From assembly GCF_032362555.1 (NCBI RefSeq), contig NC_083507.1, positions 3,289,001 through 3,353,000 on the forward strand: a stretch of DNA of 64,000 nucleotides, in the 5' to 3' direction. Source of the DNA: Amyelois transitella (taxonomy: Eukaryota > Arthropoda > Insecta > Lepidoptera > Pyralidae). The translations under genes were made by a program, and so were the position numbers. The notes beneath the pieces were generated by a model, which saw only the letters and a program-made list of their open reading frames with translations, was not told the DNA's origin and ran no database searches. This document shows positions 12,001 to 22,600 of this stretch, one piece after another. Within the stretch, counting starts at the first letter, position 1; each line of letters opens with the position of its first letter.

Positions 12001-13782
12001 TTCTTTTCCTACTAATATTATAAATGTGAAGGTTTTTAAGTATGTCAGGATGTCAGTATGGACTGTCACTCTTTCACGCAAAAACTACTAAACCAACTAA
12101 ATTTGGTATGTAGGTCGCTGAGGACCCAGAATAATTTATAGGCTACTTTTTATCCCGGAGTCCCAGCGGGAATGATTCCACGCGGACGAAGTCGCGGGCG
12201 GCCTCTAGTAACTTATATTTTATAAGCAACTAGCTTTTGCACAGAACTTCGCACCCATAGGAATTTCCAGAAATTGCCTTATTCTCTCTAAAAGTCTATT
12301 CTACCTGCGTATCAAAATTCATTAAAATCAGTTCAGTAGATTTTCAGTTTATTGCTCACAAGCATACAATTTTTTTTCTCTTTATTATTAGTGTGGATGT
12401 GGATGGATATATGGGTTGGTAGTTGGTCAATTAAATGATAAAATATCAATTTTAAATACAATATTTCAGCAAAATATCAATGTCCAGAGATAGATCTCCA
12501 AAGCTCTTTAGAGATAAAGTGACAACATGTTTGCAAAATATTTGGTGAATTGAAACTACCAAAAGCTCTGATAAGTAAAGCCTTGTCATATAGTAGATCA
12601 ACCAAAACACAATTTTACATTCTTTGCCAAAACAAAACATGACAAAATTTAAAACAAAATATTGGAAAATTTGCTTGACATTTCAAAACATCTTTTAGAC
12701 TTAATCAATCATACCCTTAAGCAAATGCATTACCTGCTTGACAGAGATGCTTGGTGCAGTAGTGGCTGAAGTGTCATCATAGCTCAATCCGGCTTCAGAG
12801 AGCTTCTTGAGTATTTGTCTAAGTATGATTCTAAATGCATCGCGAGCAGTGCTCAGCTGGTCACTAGGCACTAAAATAAGGAAATATATTACTAAACTGT
12901 GTGTTGATTTAATAAAATCCATACTCAGAAGCTCCTCATTATACAGGTTTGCATAATATTATGAAAGTGTAATACATAATGATCTCAGAGAGAAAATAGG
13001 TTCTGTTTTAATTTAAAAAATACTAATCAAAATTTTACCAGCAACTTTCCCATGCTAATAAGGTATTGGAGTTGTTTTTATATAAACATGATAGAAAAAT
13101 CAGTACTTACAATTGTTTGCATTTATGCTGATGAAGTGTGCCGAAAGGCAAGCAAAGCATGTGTAGAACAGGTCGTAAATGTCTTCATGGTTCTGGAATT
13201 CACTCTCACTGAGGGAAAAATGAAATAGAGATGCTATATTTAGATAATCTTTCTAGAAAATTGAGTGTAAAGACCTATATATAGTTGGAGAAAGAATATT
13301 GGCTGTTCTAATTTATAAAGGGAGGGTAGACAACTGTTAGTTAAATTTTCTGTTAGTTAAAAATCGTTGCTTTTCTGGTAAATAACCGCCAATCGCATGA
13401 ACAGAAAGTCATGGTATTATGATTTGGTGAATGGGTAGAAAATTAATGTGATTCTTCTTATAAGAATAAAGTTACATGGAAAAGTAGGTGACATGAATTG
13501 CTTCCTTACGAATAGACGAGTGATAATATTTTAAATTTTATATTTAAGATTATACGTCAAATAATAAGAATAAATGCGTAAAAATAAACAAATATGCGGG
13601 TAAAAGACGGCTAGACACAAATCGTAGAATCTGATTAAAAGAACACTCTTAGGTTTTTACCTTTTAATGATGGCTTGTATATTTTCTACAACATCATTTT
13701 TGTCGAAAAATGGGCCATATAGCGCTGTTAAAATTGGTTTTACAGTTGTTGACCATTCAATATTTCCTCCTGAAGCGGCCAT
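1..13782 (-). CDS. UBR4: E3 ubiquitin ligase UBR4 / purity of essence, N-terminal 28 exons (3' truncated by window edge)
   Basis: This gene encodes the giant N-recognin E3 ligase UBR4 (p600; poe in Drosophila). Exons, read right to left, are 13661-13782, 13111-13208, 12734-12870, 11560-11680, 11158-11429, 10650-10813, 10140-10275, 9791-9913, 9166-9308, 8670-8874, 8048-8207, 7511-7668, 6970-7135, 6335-6513, 5763-5919, 5528-5631, 5100-5243, 4676-4891, 4188-4375, 3711-3891, 3251-3356, 2943-3096, 2444-2684, 2048-2266, 1704-1874, 798-943, 476-615 and 1-173. All have GT-AG ends and the frame stays open for about 1508 codons. Family landmarks include SESE near residue 41, [12 protein letters not shown]-like [31 protein letters not shown] and DIIPSES. 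The residues are mostly alpha-helical HEAT/armadillo-like, with an acidic stretch (SEDEETDDD) near 555. The UBR box and C-terminal E3 module of the family lie beyond the left edge. The start is the first ATG, in MAASGG, which matches the family N-terminus. Confidence 0.93.
715..777. repeat. Perfect inverted repeat, 29-nt arms, 5-nt loop
   Basis: Arms 715-743 and 749-777 are exact reverse complements, separated by atatc, in the UBR4 intron between exons 27 and 26. RNA from either strand would fold into a long hairpin. Confidence 0.92.
3128..3185 (+). mobile_element. Short LINE-tail relic in UBR4 intron 21
   Basis: tcgcaagtgggaagatgtag, tttgtatctacttgcccctc and cggaaaaacggtgtaat resemble the ggcaagtgga-gagatgtagtctctgcctac part of the LINE tail, extended to its end. 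It lies between exon 22 (2943-3096) and exon 21 (3251-3356). Confidence 0.45.
4568..4608. repeat. (CAAGT)n tandem repeat in UBR4 intron 18
   Basis: A run of imperfect 5-bp units (gtcaagtgtcaagtcaagtc and onward) lies in the intron between exon 19 and exon 18. Confidence 0.75.
6585..6790. mobile_element. Degraded tRNA-SINE-like fragment in UBR4 intron 14
   Basis: taaaatgcgtggaggcacag followed by gtttaaatcatatctg resembles the head of the SINE at 48700-48778 (aagatgcgtgaagcgcatggaggcacaggttta). The rest is too diverged to place. It lies between UBR4 exon 14 (6335-6513) and exon 13 (6970-7135). Confidence 0.4.
9437..9497 (+). repeat. Dispersed short repeat with TTTATCGCGCG core
   Basis: ccgtttttatcgcgcgataa, actatcgccgtttcgctttt and tattatgacgtg align with the reverse complement of about 58975-59035. 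It lies in UBR4 intron 8. Confidence 0.6.
10425..10565 (-). mobile_element. LINE 3'-end fragment in UBR4 intron 6
   Basis: cacgcctctttctcggaggg, taggcagatgttacatcttt and tgaactgaccttctgccag align with 41970-42115, the 3' part of the LINE tail. It lies between UBR4 exons 7 and 6. Confidence 0.65.
10855..11055 (-). mobile_element. Degenerate RTE-like fragment in UBR4 intron 5
   Basis: cgcgaatcccgcgggagcta, ggatgaaaggttgtcttcat, gcaaaatttcctgcagatcg and tttacaatattagtatggat are characteristic pieces of the same broad retroposon class. It lies between UBR4 exons 6 (10650-10813) and 5 (11158-11429). Confidence 0.55.
11752..11998 (+). mobile_element. RTE-like retroposon 3' end in UBR4 intron 4... 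left half of a back-to-back pair
   Basis: It runs from aactagctgtccccgcgact to tttataatattagtatagat in the intron between UBR4 exons 4 (11560-11680) and 3 (12734-12870), that is intron 3. It shares its middle (catcattgaagccctcaagg, cgataaatggtctattcaac) with the copy at 38233-38505. Confidence 0.7.
11999..12212 (-). mobile_element. Related retroposon end, opposite orientation
   Basis: It begins with ctactaatattataaatgtg and ends ccacgcggacgaagtcgcgg plus gcggcctctagta. This mirrors the termini of the preceding element, so the two lie tail to tail. A further fragment of similar type continues at about 12225-12405. Confidence 0.6.
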
Positions 13783-13921
13783 TTTCGGAAGAATGAAAAG
13801 ACGAAATTCTGACTTTATGACTAAATCTGACAGAATTTATTTCTAGAATTATATGAAATGACAATGTCAAGTGTGATATTTTTTTAAGACTGATTGTGTG
13901 ATTCTTTGAATACGTACTAAA

Positions 13922-14160
13922 ACATACATACATATAATCACGTCTATATCCCTTACGGGGTAGACAAAGCCAACAGTCTTAAAAGGACTGATAGGCTACG
14001 TTCAGCTGTTTAATGATAGAAATGAGATTCAAATAGTGACGAGTTGCTACCCTGTCGCCTAAAAGAAGAATCCCAAGTTTATAAGCCTAACCTTTAGTCG
14101 CCTTTTACTACATCCATGGGAAAGGGATGGATTGGTCCGGTGGTGCAGGGAACCACAAAA
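13922..14160 (-). mobile_element. (TATG)n-tailed short retroposon, copy 1
   Basis: This is a member of the short family that recurs at least 14 times in the window. In element sense it starts TGCCGTGTGG and ends in TATG repeats; here it is reversed, so it opens with acatacatacat. The near-duplicates acgtactaaaac on the left and acgtacttaaac on the right look like a target-site duplication with one mismatch. Confidence 0.75.
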
Positions 14161-14493
14161 CGTACTTAAACAAAAACCAAATTACGCCTTTTTCCTGGAG
14201 AAGTTGACAGAATTAACTATCAGATCATCACCTTTTATTTTCGTAGAGTAAAAAGAATAAAAATTTGTACTTCGGCGTCCAAAATGCATAAAGTTGCATA
14301 CATGCAAAGAAAACATTAAATATTGTTTGAGTGGATAAAGCATATCGAGGTAACAAAGTAAGGAATCGAAGTTATAACAAGTTAAGTCTCTCATCCCGAA
14401 AAAAGGAATGTAGGTATGTTCCCCCGGAATTGTTTATGAACGACAATGTGTTGAGCACCGCATCATATTTCGGCACAGAGCGGCGCGTACCTA

Positions 14494-14860
14494 GGCGTCG
14501 GTGGTAGAATTGGTAAGTTGCCTGGTTAAAATGCGTGTGGCGCAAAAAGGCCCAGGTTCAAATCCCACCTCGGCCATGTACCAATGACTATTTCCGAATG
14601 ATCTTATGGTGCGATGCTCTTACAGAGAGGGAACACATCGCGAGGAGAATTGCACATTCAGGGAACTTGATGTGCAACCATGATCGATCCAATATGGGTT
14701 AGGTTCCTCTGCAAAAGTTGCGGAGGTCTGACAAGAGTCGCTTCGTGTAAAGCCTGACTCATACAATTTAGAATCCATGGTCAAAGGTATACTCGGTCAC
14801 GGAATCCTGTTCAGAGTGGTGAGAATGCAACCGGGACTAAAGCCGCCATTTTATTAACCA
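14494..14860 (+). mobile_element. tRNA-headed SINE
   Basis: The first 80 bp look like a degenerate tRNA. There is an A-box-like segment (tggtagaattggtaagttg) and a B-box (GGTTCAAATCC) about 60 bp later, as in a pol III internal promoter. A non-tRNA body follows, ending near gcaaccgggactaaagcc. Homologous pieces occur at 40560-40800, 43155-43330, 48690-49230 and 54525-54580. The cloverleaf is not intact, so this is not a functional tRNA gene. Confidence 0.75.
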
Positions 14861-15251
14861 GGTTTCATGATCTGGTCAGCACTACTTCATGATCTGGCCA
14901 TCCATGTCCAAGGTTTTTGAAACGGACTGGTCGGGGGGTGGTAGCCACTTACTGTGAAAATTCTTAAGGATTAAAATCTTCGCTGGTTTTACTTTGTTAA
15001 GACTCATGAGTCTTAACTTCAGCTTCTAAGTCACGTCGCCATGCAGGTAGTCATTACTGTAGTGTCGAAGTCTTGGTCCGCATGTTTGAGCACCTATCTA
15101 TCAATGTCTCGGATGACAAACTAAAGCCACCTGTCAAGTGTCAATTCAAAGTCAAAGAAAAGTTTTGTTGTCGCCAAATTTTGTTAGTAGGATAGGCAAG
15201 AAAACTAATCAATAAAATCGTGTTGGTATACGTTATTATTACACTATTACA

Positions 15252-18200
15252 ATGTCGGAAAAGCAAATGAAAAGGAAGTTGTCCTCTGAAAATGGTACCG
15301 ACATATCTGGTAATTAATTTTTATACCCTACGATAGGTTGTTACTGCTGTAGTGTTGACTGTAGAGCGGTTCCCAACGTTTATATAGGTCACTGTTTGAG
15401 ATTTTACTTTAAAAATCGGTCTGGCAGAATAGTCCGGTGGGTTGTCTCGGAACCAAGTTTTAGAATGCATGTTCATAACTCTTCTTGGAATAACAATACA
15501 GAACCCAAGCCACTCTTAGATAATAGAGCCAGGCCCTCTTTCGGTCATTTATGTGAATCCACCCATTAAAATATGTTGCTAGTAGTTAAATCCAGCTGAG
15601 AATTGAACTGGGAATATGCCATGAAGATTTGTTTGCTTTGCTTTTATCTTGTTCATTCATTAATTATTTGTATTAAAATGACTGTTGCAGGACCACCACT
15701 TAAATCAAAAAATATCCAGTGCCCGTATTTGGATACAATAAATCGACATGTACTTGATTTTGACTTTGAGAAACTGTGTTCTGTTTCACTTACTAGAATC
15801 AATGTTTATGCTTGTTTAGTCTGTGGTAAATATTTCCAGGTTAGTTAATCTTTGTATACTTTGTTTATTATATATATTCTTCTCTGTATTCCACCTTTAT
15901 GTATGCAAAATTTCATGGAAATTGGAAACTACTAAGTTTTGATGGGAAAGATGAAAAACGAACACACTTTCATTTAGAATGGACAATCATATTAGTGTGG
16001 AAGTACTATTGAAGTAGTTCTTTAATAATCTTTTCCCATAATCTGAATCTTGAAGTTGCTATGATGCTAATCAAAGTTGTGTGATTTTGATTTTAATAAA
16101 ATTTATATCCTTATATTTTAGGGTAGAGGAACCAACACCCATGCCTATACACATTCTGTAGCAGATGGTCATCATGTCTATTTAAATTTACATACCTTAA
16201 AGTTTTACTGTCTGCCAGATAACTATGAAGTTATAGGTAAGTAATCCTATTATTATACTTCACTTATTAGTTAATTTTTCTGTAAAGCTGTTTAAAAGAT
16301 TCCAATCTAAATTTAGGAATTTAAAAAATACTATGGTTTCGTAATAGGTATCTACTTAAGAACAATTTTTATTATAAATTATAGATTCATCACTGAATGA
16401 CATCAAGTATGTCTTGAATCCAATATTTACTGCGGAACAGATAAAGCAGTTGGACACGGACACAAAGATGTCTAGAGCTATTGATGGTACCATGTACATG
16501 CCTGGCATTGTGGGCCTTAACAACATCAAGGCGAATGATTACTGCAATGTCATACTACAGGTAAGTCTAGGGCAATCTTATTTCTAGTAGGTAATGGATT
16601 CAATTGCCTGGCTTGCTGCCACAAAAGATGATTTGTACTGAATACTTAAATCTTTGATGGCCATGGACAATTTGAGACAATTATTGGAATCTTGTGTGCC
16701 GTACCAACAACACCTTAGCAGGTTTAAATTCCAAGAAAAATTGCAAGAAAAGAGATCCCATTGCACTGAAGCATAGCATAGGAAGGTGCAACCGAGAATA
16801 TAGAAATATGAGAATAATGACCTCAGCTGTATAAAACATAACAGAATCCATTATCAAATTGCAAACCTTACTAGGTCGTATGACTACTTAATGGGTGGAT
16901 TTACATATACTTAAAGCCAAGGACTTCCTATGATCAGACCAGTTTTCTAGTTAGTAATTTCTCTGTATAATCTACAATATTAATTATTTATAGAACTGTC
17001 CACATGTTAATAAGTTTTAATTTTTGTAGTGCCTGTCGCAAGTACGACCCCTGCGTAACTACTTTTTGCGCGAGGAAAACTATGCAGATGTGAAAAGACC
17101 ACCCGGTGACTCATCATTCTTACTGGTGCAACGATTTGGAGAACTTCTTCGGAAATTGTGGAACCCGAGGGCTTTTAAAGCACATGTGTCGCCCCATGAA
17201 ATGCTGCAGGCAGTGGTTCTGTGGTCAAAGAAGAGGTTCCAGTTTATAAAACAGAGTGAGTACTATTAAAGATATAGAAGTAAAATAAAGCAAATGGTTT
17301 GAATGTTTAGCTTGGTGCTCTTTCAAATTGACAGTATAATTGTATTTCAATAAGATGTAATTTTGATTTGACTATATTGTTTCAGGTGATCCAATAGACT
17401 TTATGTCATGGTTTCTTAACTCTCTGCATATGGCTCTGAATGGTACTAAGAAACCAAATAGTTCGATTATCTATAAATCATTTTTAGGGCACATGAGGAT
17501 ATACACAAGGTAGGTTTTGAACTTTGTCAAAGGCGTTAGATCGATAGAAAACGGATAAGAATGTTGCTATACATATATATGATACATTTATCTGTTTGTG
17601 AAAGTCAAAGAAGTTATCCAATCGTAAAATTACACTCGCTGAATCATCAATTTCAGAAAACTCCCTCCGCCCGACGCCGATGACGCGGCGAAAGTGGACT
17701 TGACCAGTGAGGAGTACAATGAGATGATCACGGAATCTCCGTTCCTGTACCTCACCTGCGACCTGCCGCCGACGCCTCTGTTCACTGACGAGTTCAGAGA
17801 GAACATCATCCCTCAGGTTGGTATGAGATCGGCTTAATCTTGTGCTAATATAAATGCAATTTTCGGGATATTGCAACAAAATGTTGACGCAATACACCGA
17901 TCTTCTTTTTGTGACTGTCGGGGCCACTTCGCTAGCTACAACACACTGGCACGAATTATTTTCACTACAATCAAATTACTTACATTAAAAAAGGGGCTTA
18001 ATATAGTATATTATCAATCAAAAAGGCCATAAAGAAAAGTGGTGGTATACTTTTCCATGAGTACCTACTGAATAAGTTGTATAGGTATACATTTTTTTTT
18101 GTGATCAGGGGGACTATTCACAAATATGTATAAGGTCTTATCTTCTCTCTCTTTCTGTTTGGTTTACCTTAGAAATAAAGAAAGATAGAACTTTAGGTCA

Positions 18201-19351
18201 TGCAAATTTTTCAAAAACGTCAACTTCACAAATATCCAAACTTAGAATAGAATGTGGGCGAGAGAATACATGCCTTAAGAACATTCGTAAATAGCTCCAG
18301 TAGTCTTTAAACATTAATTTATTGGACAGGTAAAATTTTGTTGTTTTAGGTAAATCTATACCAATTACTATCTAAATTTAATGGTCAGACGTCGAAAGAG
18401 TACAAAACTTACAAGGAGAATTTCTTGAAAAGGTTTGAAATCACTCAGCTGCCGCCGTATCTTATATTGTACATTAAACGATTCACAAAGAACACATTCT
18501 TTGTTGAGAAGAATCCTACGGTCGTCAACTTCCCTGTCAAGTGAGTGTTTCAAAATATCTTTTTATGATGTAAAAATAGATTTTAAACCAATTTTCTTCC
18601 TTACTATACGCATTATATAGATCAAACTGCATATGTATTTTAAAATATGCTTTTCTATTCTGTGGTACAACATATCATCATCATGGGTTCCTTTAGTTAT
18701 TATATTTTAATAGATAATAATTATTTTTTTACAGAAATGTAGATTTCGGCGATATCCTCACGCCGGAAGTGAAGGCTAAGCATAAAGGGCAAACTATATA
18801 TGAATTGGTTGGCAACATAGTCCACGACGGCACGCCAGAGAAGGGCACGTACAGGGCCCATGTACTGCATAAACCAACACAGCAATGGTTAGTACTTTTC
18901 GTCAGCTGTTACTTCTTTTAGGTTACCTACTTATTAAATTCTTTTTCAAACTAAATTGCACTTTTGCTTCTATGTACTTTTTTTTTCGAGACTAACTCAA
19001 TGTGTGTAATTTGTTTGAAATATTTATTTACTTAAAGGAACCGAGTATGCTTTATAATTTATTGGAAAAACTTATGAAAGAAATGTAACCTATGGCAATT
19101 CCTCAGAGAAATCCCATTATTTAATTTCGTCTTTTTTTTTGCATCAAGCGTCGAACTGACATTTCTTTCAAAGCTGGGGCGCTGGGCGCCTTCTCAACTG
19201 GTTCAAGGTTATGTCTTCTCGATGATGATTCAATAAGATTGCCATTTGTTCCAGGTACGAAATGCAGGATCTTCACGTGACCAGTATACTACCGCAGATG
19301 ATCACTCTAACGGAAGCATATATTCAAATATATGAATTGAAGCAGGATTAA
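15252..19351 (+). CDS. USP39: USP39 / Sad1 homologue, tri-snRNP-associated inactive ubiquitin-specific protease
   Basis: Exons are 15252-15309, 15691-15839, 16122-16236, 16385-16560, 17030-17255, 17386-17509, 17657-17816, 18350-18540, 18735-18887 and 19255-19351, giving 482 residues. A ZnF-UBP domain occupies about residues 32-103 (CPYL, CLVCGKYFQ, HAYTHS). An inactive USP fold follows from about 148. The USP cysteine box reads GLNNIKANDYCN, with Asp159 where active enzymes have the catalytic Cys, as known for USP39/Sad1p. In yeast and man the protein helps the U4/U6.U5 tri-snRNP assemble for splicing; acting in the nucleus is inferred from that. The product is shorter than human USP39 because the long RS-rich N-terminus is absent. 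AATAAA signals lie at 19366 and 19371. It is divergent from UBR4 and convergent with TXNL1. Confidence 0.96.
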
Positions 19352-19365
19352 TTTAAGTTTTAAAG

Positions 19366-19405
19366 AATAAAATAAAAAATTTCGTCTTAATTTGTTTTAT
19401 TTATT
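19366..19405. terminator. Overlapping bidirectional poly(A) signal region between USP39 and TXNL1
   Basis: Plus-strand AATAAA hexamers occur at 19366-19371 and 19371-19376, just after the USP39 stop. Minus-strand AATAAA (TTTATT on the plus strand) occurs at 19396-19401 and 19400-19405, about 285 bp past the TXNL1 stop. No other TTTATT was seen between 19405 and 19689, so these are the best TXNL1 signals. The two transcripts would then end within, or past, each other's signals. Confidence 0.6.
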
Positions 19406-19688
19406 GAATATACAAATACCTGATATTACTGAATTCCATTTAACAAACTGTGGCCCATGGAATGACCTTTCACTTAAAATAATGTTGATGTTTCTTTCAT
19501 ATTTTATAAATATGCGACAATATATTAAAACATATTTACTTATTTGACACAGTTTGAGAAATGACTCAATTACATTAATTAATATATACTTATTTTTTAG
19601 AAGAGACAGTTCTCTATAACAAGCTCAACAGATTTACAAAATCGCTTATAACACTGAACTGAGCTCTACTAAAGCCTGTATACGATGG

Positions 19689-22600
19689 CTAGTGACTTTC
19701 GCCCTTTTTGCCGGCAACGCGTTTAAACTCTCCCATGTTGGTGGTGGAGATCGGTGAGCCGTAGAAAGCCAGGTGGTCTATCTGTGTCACCTCGCCGCCC
19801 GACTGGTTGTCTTTCACGAATAACTGAATGTTCTGAACATTCTGGAACTTCACGAATTTCAGCGGTATCGGATTGCCTTCTAGGTCATTTGGGGATAATC
19901 TGTAAAATGAAAATACAACAATAATAATGAGAAATATATTTTTTTTATTACTGTTGTACTTACTCCTAACAATCTAGAATTTTGACAGAATTACAGCATG
20001 ATAAAAAAGAAGGCTTGCAACAATCAATCTAGTACTGTTCCACCTTGAGTCTATAGTATGGATGTTAAAAGTTTTAAGTAGCATAGACATGACCAGTTGT
20101 AAAGTTCTACTTACTCCAAGTCTTGCACAGAAGCATTTCCAGCTGCCTGGTCGAAATCCAGGGTCCTCGGCTGATTTATGAACAATTTCACGAACTTAGG
20201 CCCTTTGTCCGCTGGCGCCTTGATCTTTAGGGAATGCAGCTTTACCAGCTGTGACAAACAAGTATGTTAGTTAACGGTGTATCCAGACATTAACAGTTGA
20301 ATAATTATTAACTCGACTGCCGCGCGTTCCTTACACCTTCCTTGCCCAAATGGATCAGTTATTATGATTTCAACACCTATCCTTTCATATCAACAACTCA
20401 TTTTAGATAAGTCCAATTTTAACCCCAAAATTAGTGATATAAAAATTTACTGGCTTTATGATTCAGTTAGTAAAAGCTCCCATGTTGGTCTGGCAGTGAC
20501 AAAAAAGCAATTGAATGACTTTTAAAATCTGCACAGAAGAGATCTGTGCAGATTTTAAAAGTCATTCAAACCAAAGGCTTGTAGACTTTGTATCCTTTTA
20601 GACCTAGGGCTAGTCATTGTCACTTAATAAGTATTTATGGGACAGATTACACAGATTAAGTTAGCCTCGAAGTAAGTTTGAGACTTGTGTTACGAGATAC
20701 TAACTCAACAATACTATATCTATATATATAAAACTCTTCCGTTACTGAGTGACTGACTGACAGACAACGCACAGTCGAAACTACTGGTCGTAGACAGCTG
20801 AAATTTGGAATGTAGGTTCCTTGGGATATGTAAGGGAGCACTAAGAAAGGATTTTTGGAAATTCAACCCCCAAGGGGGGGGAAAAGGGGTAAAAACGTTT
20901 CTATGAAAAATCTTATTCCTTGGGTTTATAAACTTGAAACTTGGCATGAACACGTACATAGGCAAGAAAATATGTTTGACATTATAAGTTTTTTCAAACT
21001 AACCTCCAATCGTGATTTAGGGGGTGCGATTGGGTGACTGATTTATTAACGCACAGCCGAAACCGCTCGGTATAGGAGTCTGAGATTTTGAACAGAGGTT
21101 CCTTTAGTAACATAAGTGAGCACTAAGAAGGGATTTTTGAAATGTCAACCCCCAAGGGGGGGAAACGGGATAAACTGAGCCGGGGCTGCGGGAAAGTTCT
21201 AACGAGATACCGTGGCCCCGGAACGCAAAGGGCAACTGAAGGAACGAGGTGGGTTTTAGTCAGTAAAAGTCTGACACTCCCTTCCGTTCCACCCAGAGCG
21301 GGAGAGGTCATTTGATGATTTCCCATCCTTAAAAAAAAAGACTTTGTATGACAACTTTCAGTCGTCTCTTTAACATACATAATAACATACATAATTATGT
21401 ACATACATGCATAACATTAATAACATCACGCCTTTAAATCCCTATTTTGTGTTAACACTACCCATACAAACAGCTAAAAGGAAACAAGTGAAGAGACGAA
21501 ATTTGTCCGCATCCATTTTCACCTAAATTCTTAACGTTAATGAGATTTACTTTTTATTATCAGGTCAACCTAATAGCCTCACATGTACGTATAACTTCGT
21601 AAGAATTTTCTTTCAACTCCGAACCGTTGAGGAGTTGTACCTTCCATCATCAGCTCATTCACATGGGATGATGACTATCAGACGCAAATACTTAAACAGA
21701 TCTATGAAATTGTCAAAAACGTAATTGCCTGTAAATTTGAGGTTTGCCCTTGATTTCCCTGGAATACCATCATCAGATCCTGACTAGGTAACAACGGGAC
21801 CAACTTGAAAGTATACTCTACCGAACAAAAAAAGAATCACGTAAATCGGTCCATAAATCTCGGCGTTATCGGTATGCATAAATAAAACACCCGAATTTTA
21901 TTTTCTATTAACTATCACGAGGCTACATCATCCCTGAGTAACACAGGCTATATTTAATTCCAGTTGTAACAAGATTTCAGCCTGTGGAAGAAAAAGCCCT
22001 GTCGAGATCATTAAAAAACGCTATATATAACCGAATTACACGTGGGCGAAGCCGCGGGCGGAAAGCTAGTTTTATAATAAAATAGCAACCCAGCCCCAGC
22101 TTGGCACAGGTGCAATGCTGATACCAAAATACATTTATTACAAAATGTCTTTATATACTCGTTAACAGCATTTATTTTTACATTTTTACTTCTTTATATT
22201 GACAAAGACCTAGAAGCACAAGCTTCGATACTTATATAGATAAAAATCAAAGACCCAGACCAATTAGAGAAAGTATCACTATCTGAATTAAAATTCTTTC
22301 ATTAAGCCATGCCAACTATGGTCTTTTGATGTATATGTATTCTACTTGCATAAATTGTTTTTGCTTTTACCTTACCTGATTGAAAGCAATGTTGATGATG
22401 AGTTGTTCATCACAGTCACTGGCGAGGTACCCGCCGCCGCTGGTGAGGGCGTGCACCATGGGGTGGTCATCGGCCTCATTCAAGCACTCACATTCACTTT
22501 TAGTGATGAAAGTCCCCAAATCCATCTATGGAAAGAACAATCAATTATGGGTAAGTTTACTGTTTATGGCATGATTACACTTCATCATCTCAGTAAAAAG

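Larger units (their letters stand above)
13783..15251. promoter_or_regulatory. Head-to-head intergenic region of UBR4 and USP39
   Basis: The two genes diverge from this 1.47 kb stretch, which must hold both promoters. No TATA box is obvious near either start, as is common for housekeeping genes. The middle is occupied by a (TATG)n-tailed retroposon (about 13922-14160) and a tRNA-headed SINE (about 14494-14860). The proximal promoters are therefore probably confined to about 140 bp next to UBR4 and a few hundred bp next to USP39. Confidence 0.5.

Noticed and set aside
14505-14580. Possible tRNA gene
   Set aside because: A-box and B-box are present but the acceptor stem and arms do not pair properly and a SINE body follows, with homologous copies elsewhere.
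17484-17927. 147-codon minus-strand ORF
   Set aside because: It is the antisense of USP39 exon 7 and its flanking introns and has no independent support.
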